A DNA stretch of 8,200 nucleotides, taken from Cyclobacteriaceae bacterium (GTDB lineage Bacteria > Bacteroidota > Bacteroidia > Cytophagales > Cyclobacteriaceae). The notes under the pieces are model-generated. The model did not search any database and was not told where the DNA came from. It worked only from the letters and a program-made list of their open reading frames with translations. Position 1 is the first letter of the stretch. The number at the start of each line of letters is the position of its first letter. Where the stretch lies: the NCBI GenBank assembly GCA_025455225.1, contig JALOMY010000115.1:1-8200 (forward strand), read 5' to 3'. The translations under genes were made by a program, and so were the position numbers. Below, piece after piece: positions 1 to 6,705 of the stretch.

Positions 1-2628
1 TACCGCCTTCATAACGGATTACGGGTATTGCTCTTCCCGGATCAAACCAAGCAAACCATCACGGTAAATATTACTTACTTGGTTGGTTCCAAGCATGAAA
101 ATTATGGCGAGACCGGCATGGCTCACCTACTCGAACACCTTGTATTTAAAGGCACACCTAAACATCCGAATATACCACAGGAATTAACGGAACATGGTGC
201 TAGTCCGAATGGTACAACGTGGACAGACCGCACCAATTACTTTGAAACTTTTAATGCTACCGAAGAAAATTTAAAGTGGGCCCTGGATCTGGAAGCAGAC
301 CGGATGGTGAACTCCTTTATTGCCAAGAAAGACCTGGACAGTGAAATGACCGTGGTTCGCAATGAATTCGAAGCCGGTGAAAACGATCCGTTTGGCGTAT
401 TAATGGAGCGCGTTAATTCAACCGCTTATCTGTGGCATAACTACGGAAAATCCACCATTGGTTCACGCGCTGATCTTGAAAATGTACCCATAGAACGTCT
501 TCAGGCATTTTATAAAATGTACTATCAACCCGATAATGCCGTACTGGCCGTTGCTGGAAAAATTGACGAGGCCAAAACACTCGCTTTGATCAACGAATAC
601 TTTGGCGTAATTCCCAAACCAACCCGTGAGTTGCCGAAATTCTATACGCTAGATCCGGTTCAGGATGGCGAACGAAGCGTGACCTTAAAACGCGTTGGTG
701 ATGTGCAGGTTGCCATGGCAGCCTATCACGTTCCCGCAGGTTCTCACCCGGACTACGCAGCGGTTTCTGTATTAACACGCATTCTGGGAAGTGCGCCTTC
801 TGGCCGATTGTACAAAGCGTTGGTAGACTCTAAGAAAGCAAGCAATACAGGTGTATTCAGTTTTTCATTCAAGGAACCAACCCTTCTCTTAACTTATGCA
901 GAAGTGTTGAAAGAAAAATCATTGGAAGATGCACGCAAAACCATGATTGCAACCCTGGATGACTTCACGAAGACACCGCCTACCAAGGAAGATGTCGACC
1001 GGGCAAAAAATGAAATATTGAAACAAATCGAACTATCGTTCAATTCCTCGCAATCTATCTGCCTTCAGTTGAGTACGTACATTGGTATGGGTGACTGGCG
1101 TCTGTTATTTCTTTATCGCGATCGTGTTAAGGCCGTTACTCCGGAAGATGTACAACGTGTTGCCGGTCAATATCTCAAGCCCGATAACCGCACTGTAGGT
1201 GTGTTTATTCCAACCGAAAAACCCGATCGGGCTGAAATTCCTCCTGTACCGGATGTGGAAGCAATGGTGAAAGATTATAAAGGACAGCAAGCTATTGCCG
1301 CAGGTGAAGAGTTCGATCCTTCACCGACAAACATTGAATCCCGCACTACGCGTACTTCTTTACCTAACGGGATGAAAGTTGCCCTGCTGCCTAAGAAAAC
1401 CCGTGGTGAATCGGTAGAAGCGCGAATTACCCTCCGTTTTGGCGATGAGAAATCCCTGGCTGGGAAAGCCACCGCTGCGCAGTATGCTGCCTCTATGTTA
1501 AATAAGGGTACTGCAACCAAGAGCCGCCAGCAAATCAAGGATGAATTCGATCGTTTAAAAGCCAATGTCTTTATTGGTGGTGGTGCAACTCAGGTATTTG
1601 TAAACATAACCACTACCCGGCCGAATCTGTCGGAGGTGATTAAACTGGTTGGAGAAGTATTAACCAGCCCTTCTTTCCCTGCTGATGAATTCGAAAAACT
1701 GAAGAGTGAAGAACTGGCCGGTATTGAATCGCAGCGCAGCGAACCCCAGGCAATTGCATTCAACCGCATTCAGCGGCATGTATCACCTTATCCGAAAACA
1801 GATCCGCGCTACACGGAAACCTTTGATGAAGAAGTTGCTGCAATCAAAGCGGTAACACTTGATCAGGCCAAGAAGTTTTATACCGACTTCTATGGTGCAT
1901 CAAATGCTACGTTTTCCATTGTAGGTGATTTTGATGCAACCGAAGTACAGAACCAGGTTACTCAATTATTTGGAAACTGGAAAAGCAAGTCTCCTTACAC
2001 GCGCCTTGAAGCCAAATTGTTCAACGTACCCACCATCAACGAATCCATTGAAACACCCGATAAAGCCAATGCTTTCTTTGTGGTGAATTATCAGTTTGAA
2101 ATGAACGATAATAATCCTGACTACCCGGCACTGGTTATGGGCAACTTTATGCTGGGTGGAGGGTTCCTTAACTCCCGACTTGCTACACGTATTCGTCAGA
2201 AAGACGGACTAAGCTACGGTGTAGGTTCCCAGTTCAGCGCTGGTTCTTTGGATAATATTGGTTCCTTCTTCGCCTATGCCATTTATGCTCCTGAAAATGT
2301 GAATAAACTGGAAACCGCTTATAAAGAAGAAATTCAGAAAGCAGTAACTGAAGGATTCACTGCGGAAGAAGTTGCCGCAGCAAAATCGGGCTGGTCGCAG
2401 CAACGTACGGTAGGCCGTGCGCAGGATGGCGTGGTTGCCAATACGCTGAATAATTATTTATTCATCAACCGCAACTATACCTGGGATGAGGCCTTTGAGA
2501 AAAAAGTAATGGAGCTGACACCGGAGCAAATCAATGCTGCCATGAAGAAATACATCACGCTTGATAAAATGAATATTATTAAAGCAGGTGATTTTGCCAA
2601 GGCTAAAGCAACCGGAACAGGCAATTAA
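1..2628 (+). CDS. M16 family zinc metallopeptidase, two-domain, 5'-truncated by the window edge
   Basis: This is a zinc peptidase of the pitrilysin/insulinase (M16) clan, probably periplasmic, though the signal peptide would lie outside the window. The reading frame is open from base 1 (it begins Y-R-L-H-N-G-L-R-V), so the TTG at 28 is internal and the gene starts upstream. The first domain carries the inverted zinc motif HLLEH at bases 124-138. The third ligand is probably the Glu of VVRNEFE (codon 364-366), 75 residues after the second His, as the family expects. A second M16 domain begins near base 1350 (SLPNGMKVALLP). It lacks HxxEH, having AAQYAASML at the equivalent place, but keeps the Arg and Tyr of RQKDGLSY (codons 2194-2196 and 2215-2217) that help bind substrate in this family. 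One active plus one inactive half on a single chain of about 900 residues is a usual bacterial arrangement. The family call is secure; the substrate is unknown. Confidence 0.95.
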   Translation, partial: YRLHNGLRVLLFPDQTKQTITVNITYLVGSKHENYGETGMAHLLEHLVFKGTPKHPNIPQELTEHGASPNGTTWTDRTNYFETFNATEENLKWALDLEADRMVNSFIAKKDLDSEMTVVRNEFEAGENDPFGVLMERVNSTAYLWHNYGKSTIGSRADLENVPIERLQAFYKMYYQPDNAVLAVAGKIDEAKTLALINEYFGVIPKPTRELPKFYTLDPVQDGERSVTLKRVGDVQVAMAAYHVPAGSHPDYAAVSVLTRILGSAPSGRLYKALVDSKKASNTGVFSFSFKEPTLLLTYAEVLKEKSLEDARKTMIATLDDFTKTPPTKEDVDRAKNEILKQIELSFNSSQSICLQLSTYIGMGDWRLLFLYRDRVKAVTPEDVQRVAGQYLKPDNRTVGVFIPTEKPDRAEIPPVPDVEAMVKDYKGQQAIAAGEEFDPSPTNIESRTTRTSLPNGMKVALLPKKTRGESVEARITLRFGDEKSLAGKATAAQYAASMLNKGTATKSRQQIKDEFDRLKANVFIGGGATQVFVNITTTRPNLSEVIKLVGEVLTSPSFPADEFEKLKSEELAGIESQRSEPQAIAFNRIQRHVSPYPKTDPRYTETFDEEVAAIKAVTLDQAKKFYTDFYGASNATFSIVGDFDATEVQNQVTQLFGNWKSKSPYTRLEAKLFNVPTINESIETPDKANAFFVVNYQFEMNDNNPDYPALVMGNFMLGGGFLNSRLATRIRQKDGLSYGVGSQFSAGSLDNIGSFFAYAIYAPENVNKLETAYKEEIQKAVTEGFTAEEVAAAKSGWSQQRTVGRAQDGVVANTLNNYLFINRNYTWDEAFEKKVMELTPEQINAAMKKYITLDKMNIIKAGDFAKAKATGTGN

Positions 2629-2648
2629 TCTTGATCATTTAACTATTT

Positions 2649-2676
2649 CTGAAAGAGGCCGTAAGGCCTCTTTCAG
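2649..2676. terminator. Bidirectional hairpin terminator between the M16 and LON-domain genes
   Basis: The arms CTGAAAGAGGCC (2649-2660) and GGCCTCTTTCAG (2665-2676) are perfectly complementary over 12 bp and enclose a GTAA loop of the GNRA type. The hairpin begins 20 bases after the M16 stop codon. It also covers the TGA stop (2673-2675) of the minus-strand gene, so it can fold in transcripts from both sides. The T tract after it is short (TTT) on the plus strand and similarly weak on the minus strand, so termination efficiency is uncertain. The convergent setting and the strength of the stem support the call. Confidence 0.8.
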
Positions 2677-3260
2677 TTTAAATGGTAGGTATTGCGGCTG
2701 ATTTCCTCGCGCTGAATTATATGCATCTGAAATTTCAATTTGGAAAGAATCAGCGATTCACGTTTAAGGGCATCGGCCATCAGAAATTCATACCGTTCAT
2801 TTAAATCCAGGCTAAGTTCCTGGGCCATGCTGTAAATACTGAAAAATGCCTGCTGACGGGTAATCTTGCGTTTGGCCATGTATTCCTGAAAGAGAGAATT
2901 AACACGTCCTCCGGCAATTTCATTTGAATCTATTTTCCAGAAGCGTACATCTCCCCCGGGATACATTTTCGATTTAAACGTTCTGAAAAGTTTATCGAGG
3001 AAAAAGAGATCTACGCACTTGACTATAATATCCGATTCGCCACCCGGGTACCGTTTGATCACACTCTCCAGTTTCATTAAGGATCCAATGCGGGCTTCAT
3101 TATTGGTCTGATTAAAAAATATTCCAAAACTCACATCCGAGTTTTCCGCATCCTGTAAGAGCTGTTGGTAGCGCGGCTCAAAAATATGCAGCGGCACCAA
3201 TTCTCCCGGCAGAGGGAGAATGGAGAGCGGAAACATCGGTATGGTACTCACGTTTTCCAT
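2673..3260 (-). CDS. Stand-alone LON substrate-binding (N-terminal) domain protein
   Basis: The product is 195 residues and resembles the N-terminal substrate-recognition domain of Lon protease, with no AAA+ ATPase or Ser-Lys protease domain. The diagnostic stretch is at residues 11-31 (PL-x-I-LPLPGELVPLHIFEPRY), followed by a typical SDVSFGIFF strand and a C-terminal helical half. Proteins of this kind are widespread in bacteria. Their role is not established, so a function in binding unfolded protein is only inferred from homology. The frame could open at a GTG at 3263, but the ATG immediately after it (3258-3260) is the better start. The gene lies 30 bases downstream of apt on the same strand, with no terminator between them, and is probably co-transcribed with it. 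Its stop codon lies inside the hairpin at 2649-2676. The domain call is secure; the biological role is unknown. Confidence 0.88.
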   Translation of the reverse strand: MENVSTIPMFPLSILPLPGELVPLHIFEPRYQQLLQDAENSDVSFGIFFNQTNNEARIGSLMKLESVIKRYPGGESDIIVKCVDLFFLDKLFRTFKSKMYPGGDVRFWKIDSNEIAGGRVNSLFQEYMAKRKITRQQAFFSIYSMAQELSLDLNERYEFLMADALKRESLILSKLKFQMHIIQREEISRNTYHLN

Positions 3261-3290
3261 CACAGGGATAACAACAAAATCCGCATTATG

Positions 3291-3824
3291 TTAATAAGTA
3301 ATCAGGGAGTGCGGTTTTACCCCGAACTCTTCAATTAACTTGTGTTCGCCTGGCAAGAACGAAAGATTAATCAGAAATGAAAAACCGGCAACAATGCCCC
3401 CGGCCTGCTTTACCAGGCGTGCTGCAGCAGCGGCTGTACCCCCGGTAGCCAGCAGGTCGTCATGAATTAATATCCGTGCCCCGGGTTTCAATGCATCCAC
3501 ATGCATTTCAACTTCGGCCGTGCCGTATTCCAGGGCATAAGCCTCAGAATAAGTTTGATACGGAAGCTTACCGTTTTTTCGTACCGGCAAAAAACCACAG
3601 CCTAATTCATGGGCCAGTATGGATCCAAAAATAAACCCACGTGCTTCAATAGCTGCGATTCCATCAATATTCAGAGCGCGGAACTGGCTGGTTATTGCTT
3701 TGGCTATCGACCGGATTAATTCAGGTTGAGTCAGTACAGGTGTTATGTCTTTAAACAGAATTCCGGGCTTTGGATAATCGGCAACGTCACGAATGTTGCT
3801 TTTTACTTTTTCTTCGAGCGACAT
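3291..3824 (-). CDS. apt: Adenine phosphoribosyltransferase
   Basis: This cytosolic purine-salvage enzyme converts adenine and PRPP to AMP and pyrophosphate. The 177-residue product has the usual bacterial Apt length and starts in the usual way. Residues 11-29 carry the Apt signature IRDVADYPKPGILFKDITP. Residues 60-67 hold EARGFIFG of the core, and residues 80-92 the conserved PVRKxGKLPYQTY segment of the flexible loop region. The PRPP-binding motif ILIHDDLLATGGT lies at residues 118-130, with both acidic residues and the TGGT turn intact. The start ATG (complement of 3822-3824) fits the family N-terminus and lies 20 bases beyond a good Bacteroidota -7 element. The gene is divergent from the OsmC-like gene and is followed 30 bases later by the LON-domain gene. 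I see nothing degraded; function is assigned with high confidence. Confidence 0.97.
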   Translation of the reverse strand: MSLEEKVKSNIRDVADYPKPGILFKDITPVLTQPELIRSIAKAITSQFRALNIDGIAAIEARGFIFGSILAHELGCGFLPVRKNGKLPYQTYSEAYALEYGTAEVEMHVDALKPGARILIHDDLLATGGTAAAAARLVKQAGGIVAGFSFLINLSFLPGEHKLIEEFGVKPHSLITY

Positions 3825-3844
3825 GAAGCAATTTTATATCTTGC

Positions 3845-3875
3845 CAAAAATACATCGAAACGTACATTCTCAAAA
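3845..3875 (-). promoter_or_regulatory. Predicted Bacteroidota-type promoter for apt and the LON-domain gene
   Basis: On the minus strand TATTTTTG (complement of 3845-3852) matches the Bacteroidota -7 consensus TAnnTTTG at every fixed base. A TTTTG (complement of 3871-3875), whose last three bases give the -33 TTG, sits 18 bases upstream, within the 17-23 base spacing known for this group. Transcription would begin some 10-15 bases before the apt ATG, giving a very short leader. No experimental start is known here. Confidence 0.65.
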
Positions 3876-3897
3876 CTTTAATATCGTGTCATTTTCT

Positions 3898-4311
3898 ATG
3901 AAGATTATTACCCGTATGCTCGACACCGAAGTATACGAGGCTACCAATCCTGCCGGTAACACCGTTCGGATCGACATGCGTAAAACAGAAAAGAAAGAAG
4001 GACAGTCTCCCACTGAATTATTACTTTCAGCAGTAGCCGGCTGTGGAGCCGTTGACATCGTGGTGATTCTTCAGAAACGAAGAAAGACTATTCATGATTT
4101 TGTCATTGAAACCTCAGGTAACCGAAGGGATGAAGCACCGAGGCGATTTACCGACATACATTGCAAATACATCATTACTTCACCGGATGTTACCGAAGAA
4201 GAGCTGGACAAAGTAGCCGCACTATCTCTTGAAAAATATTGTTCGGTGGCAGCTACCTTGAACTGCACGATTACGCATTCTGTGGAGATTAAGCGCCCGG
4301 TTAAGGCCTGA
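3898..4311 (+). CDS. OsmC/Ohr-superfamily protein, YhfA-like
   Basis: The 137-residue product belongs to the OsmC/Ohr superfamily of cytosolic thiol proteins, some of which reduce organic hydroperoxides. Residues 37-58 carry the family core SPTELLLSAVAGCGAVDIV with Cys49, and the second conserved cysteine is Cys115 in EKYCSVAATL. The run after the first Cys (VVILQKRRK) and the short length fit the YhfA-like branch better than classical Ohr. Two further cysteines, Cys89 and Cys123, are present. An in-frame ATG exists at 3823, overlapping the apt start codon, but it would add 25 residues unlike the family. The ATG at 3898 puts the usual MKIITR start at the N-terminus and was chosen. The gene ends 4 bases from the hutI stop. 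Superfamily membership is firm; peroxidase activity is inferred and not certain for this branch. Confidence 0.88.
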   Translation: MKIITRMLDTEVYEATNPAGNTVRIDMRKTEKKEGQSPTELLLSAVAGCGAVDIVVILQKRRKTIHDFVIETSGNRRDEAPRRFTDIHCKYIITSPDVTEEELDKVAALSLEKYCSVAATLNCTITHSVEIKRPVKA

Positions 4312-4327
4312 ATAGTCAATCTTCAGG
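4307..4327. terminator. Weak hairpin spanning the convergent stop codons of the OsmC-like gene and hutI
   Basis: CCTGAA (4307-4312) pairs perfectly with TTCAGG (4322-4327) around a 9-base loop. The left arm contains the OsmC-like TGA stop and the loop contains the hutI TGA stop. Only 4 bases separate the two genes, so any terminator must overlap coding sequence, as this hairpin does. A 6-bp stem without a T tract is weak evidence, so this is a candidate only. Confidence 0.3.
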
Positions 4328-5572
4328 ATGCTGTATTATTCTTCCTTGGAGAATCACTGTCTCAATTAAATTACTTCCAAACGAATAAGGAAGAAAAGCA
4401 ATGGATGATATGGGCCTGGTGATAAATACATTGGCAATTTTGCCTTTGGTAATGCTTCCGCAAACATGTTCGAGTTCAAGCGCTGCGGCCGTATTGATCG
4501 TGACTGCATTAAAAGCCTCTTCTGGGGTCATTTTCATTTTGATACACGCTAACGCCACCATCAGGTTCATATTTCCCGTTGGTGAACTTCCCGGGTTATA
4601 GTCGGATGCAACAGCCAAAGGTAAACCGGCTTCAATTATTTTCCTGGCTGGTGGAAAAGGTAATCCCAAAAAGAACGCTGCACCGGGCAAGGCTGTGGGA
4701 ATAACCCGGCTACCCCGAAGCACATTGATTTCTTCTTCACCGATATTTTCCAGATGGTCCACGCTGCAGGCACCGGTCTTAACTCCTACCTGTACTCCTC
4801 CCGAACGATGCAGCTGGTTGGCATGAAGGCGTGGCTTCAATCCATACGCTTTACCGCGTTCAACAATTTCTTCAGTTTCATCAGGCGTGAAAAAGCCCTG
4901 TTCACAAAAAACATCGATATAATCAGCCAGCTTCTCTTCTGCAACTGCCGGTATCATTTCGTTCTTAATCTCATCGATGTAGTGTGCTTTGGATTTCTCT
5001 TTCGGTACAGCATGAGCCCCCAGGAAGGTTGTCTTTACAAGCAAGGGTGTTGCCTCACCAATTCTTCGTCCAACCCGGAGCATCTTAAGTTCATCCCGGG
5101 TTGTTAATCCGTAACCGCTTTTTATCTCAACTGCACCGGTTCCCAGTTTCATTATTTCATAGGCACGAATAAGCGCCCGGTCGAACAGTTCCTCTTCCGG
5201 CATCTGCTGAAGTTTACGGGCGGAATTCAGAATACCACCACCGGATGCGGCAATTTCTTCATAAGTAGCTCCCTTTATCTTCATCACAAATTCTTCTTCG
5301 CGGCTGGTCGCGAAAATGAGATGCGTATGTGAATCAACATAGGAAGGAAAGACATATCGGCCGGTTGCATCCAAATTGCTTTTTGCCTGAATGGCCGAAG
5401 GCAATGCATGCATCGGTCCGTAATCTGCAATTGTTCCTTCGTGAATGATAAGATAAGACTGCTCGAGGATAGGAAGATTGCTCATATCCGCTCCCTTCAC
5501 AGGGCCTGATACTTGCTCGCGTACCTGAACCAACCCCTTTATATTCCGGATGAGGATGTCGAATGTCACCAA
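4316..5572 (-). CDS. hutI: Imidazolonepropionase (histidine degradation)
   Basis: This cytosolic amidohydrolase opens the ring of 4-imidazolone-5-propanoate to give N-formimino-L-glutamate, the third step of histidine catabolism. The 418-residue product has the normal length. The metal ligands are visible: His82 and His84 in DSHTHLIFA, His250 in RLHANQLH, and Asp324 in ASDYNPGSSPTGN. Other family landmarks are EIKSGYGL (149-156) and TTFLGAHAVP (181-190). No ATG can serve as the normal start. An in-frame TAA lies 12 bases upstream (complement of 5582-5584) and the first in-frame ATG is residue 30, which would remove the conserved first strand (DILIRNIKGLVQVRE). Translation therefore probably begins at TTG (5572) or the adjoining GTG (5569). 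The gene starts 5 bases after the stop of the barrel-protein gene, suggesting co-transcription and perhaps coupled translation. No hutH, hutU or hutG is in view. Confidence 0.95.
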   Translation of the reverse strand: MVTFDILIRNIKGLVQVREQVSGPVKGADMSNLPILEQSYLIIHEGTIADYGPMHALPSAIQAKSNLDATGRYVFPSYVDSHTHLIFATSREEEFVMKIKGATYEEIAASGGGILNSARKLQQMPEEELFDRALIRAYEIMKLGTGAVEIKSGYGLTTRDELKMLRVGRRIGEATPLLVKTTFLGAHAVPKEKSKAHYIDEIKNEMIPAVAEEKLADYIDVFCEQGFFTPDETEEIVERGKAYGLKPRLHANQLHRSGGVQVGVKTGACSVDHLENIGEEEINVLRGSRVIPTALPGAAFFLGLPFPPARKIIEAGLPLAVASDYNPGSSPTGNMNLMVALACIKMKMTPEEAFNAVTINTAAALELEHVCGSITKGKIANVFITRPISSIAFLPYSFGSNLIETVILQGRIIQHPED

Positions 5573-5577
5573 CCTGG

Positions 5578-6627
5578 TTATTTACCGAAGGCTTCCACCT
5601 TGTAATTCAGGTTTGTACCAAAAACAGGAATGCCGATTTTAATAACAGCATACACAGATTGTCCCTGAATGCTGGGGCGTAGACCGATTTCGCCTCCATA
5701 TGACCAACTGAATGAGCGATTGAATTTACCCTCAATGCCTGCCCGGACTCCGAACGAATTGGTTTTTATTGGGCTTACCGAATAGGTTCTGCGTTGCTCA
5801 ATGATGGATACTCCATTGGCATCTTTGGGTGTATAAACAATATCATCCACCTGCACAGAAGGTGCATACATCAGATCGAGGAAAACAGTAAGGATTAAAT
5901 CATCTACGCCCGGTTCATATTTATCAAAGCTAACGGCTACGTTCCGGATCCAGGTCATGGAACCTCCCAGGTATAGACCTCCCGAATTGATGTTGGAAAA
6001 TAAATTCTGATCAGCCGGAATACTGTTCCCTTCTGAATTCTTCAATACATCGCTCGATAAATCCTGGGCTTCTAATGCCCGGTTTATATCCACTGAACTA
6101 TCCCAGAAAATTCCACCCAACCGGATACCGTAGATGTTACGCACTTTACAGGGTATGTCGGAGTACAGGGGTACACCGGCTGCCCATTCATTCTTTGTAA
6201 ATGAACTTTTATACAGCAGCATTTTGGTCTTGCCGTTCTTTTCAAAATCGCGGATATGATAGGTTGCCCCAAATTCATAGTAATTGAAAATCTCCATGTC
6301 ATTATCAACGTCACTAACCCGATTGGCCAATTCGCGGTTCATATCATAAAAACCCCGGGTATAGGTTTTACGAAACTGGGCCTTGAAATCCAGTATGTCG
6401 GCCAGGTAATAATGAGCTTCCATACCAAAACCGGCATTTACATTGGTTGCAAACAATTCACCATAAAGTGGTTGAAAGGCAAGGAAAAGTTTATTGATGG
6501 CATAGGGCTCATCATAGATTTCCTCATAGGTAACAGCCGACATATCCCGGCCCTCTTGCTGTGCTTCGGCAATAAAGAATGAGATTGTCAGAATCAGGAG
6601 AAAGGTAAGGTGTTTGCCTGTCATCAT
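5578..6627 (-). CDS. Predicted outer-membrane beta-barrel protein of unknown function
   Basis: I do not recognise a named family. The 349-residue product opens with a clear Sec signal peptide: a hydrophobic core at residues 7-20 and a likely cleavage after AEA at 20-22, leaving Gln-Gln at the mature N-terminus as is common in Bacteroidota. The rest is rich in alternating polar/aromatic strands (for example GFGMEAHYYLADILDFKAQF, GGLYLGGSMTWIRNVAVSF, FGVRAGIEGKFNRSFSWSYG) and ends in a final strand GTNLNYKVEAFGK. This pattern suggests a small outer-membrane barrel. The protein has one cysteine beyond the signal, no lipobox and no type IX secretion C-terminal domain. The gene starts with two consecutive ATG codons (6627 and 6624) just after a run of seven T on the coding strand. 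It ends 5 bases before hutI. Localisation is inferred; function is unknown. Confidence 0.75.
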   Translation of the reverse strand: MMTGKHLTFLLILTISFFIAEAQQEGRDMSAVTYEEIYDEPYAINKLFLAFQPLYGELFATNVNAGFGMEAHYYLADILDFKAQFRKTYTRGFYDMNRELANRVSDVDNDMEIFNYYEFGATYHIRDFEKNGKTKMLLYKSSFTKNEWAAGVPLYSDIPCKVRNIYGIRLGGIFWDSSVDINRALEAQDLSSDVLKNSEGNSIPADQNLFSNINSGGLYLGGSMTWIRNVAVSFDKYEPGVDDLILTVFLDLMYAPSVQVDDIVYTPKDANGVSIIEQRRTYSVSPIKTNSFGVRAGIEGKFNRSFSWSYGGEIGLRPSIQGQSVYAVIKIGIPVFGTNLNYKVEAFGK

Positions 6628-6705
6628 AAAAAAATGGTAGGTCAGGTAAAAGTAGCAAAATATGGGGAATAATTTAATCCTGTCATACCCATGAAATGGT
6701 ACCTG

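Noticed and set aside
28..30. TTG as the start codon of the M16 peptidase
   Set aside because: The frame is open to base 1 and the preceding residues (LHNGLRV) belong to the conserved first strand of the M16 domain, so the gene simply extends beyond the window.
1275..1565. 96-residue minus-strand open frame inside the M16 gene
   Set aside because: It lies wholly antisense to a conserved domain and has no recognisable motif or start signal.
3841..3870. Possible promoter TTG-19-TACATTCT for the OsmC-like gene
   Set aside because: Only six bases at most agree with the -7 consensus, including the loss of the final G, so it is not better than chance in this AT-rich gap.
3793..3897. N-terminal extension of the OsmC-like protein
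   Set aside because: The extra residues overlap the apt start region, look unlike the family, and the ATG at 3898 gives the normal N-terminus.
4754..5107. 117-residue plus-strand open frame inside hutI
   Set aside because: It is an antisense shadow of a well-conserved enzyme gene, with a composition unlike a real protein and no promoter.
6256..6582. 108-residue plus-strand open frame inside the barrel-protein gene
   Set aside because: It is antisense to a gene with a clear signal peptide and normal codon use, and has no supporting signals.
6647..6662. Possible -7 elements (TACTTTTA and TATTTTG on the minus strand) for the barrel-protein gene
   Set aside because: Each departs from TAnnTTTG by a base or by spacing, and no TTG lies at the right distance upstream.
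6683..6704. Imperfect hairpin after the HAEP-motif gene (TACCAT with ATGGGTA, minus strand)
   Set aside because: The stem is six pairs with a bulge and a three-base loop and no T tract, too weak to call a terminator.
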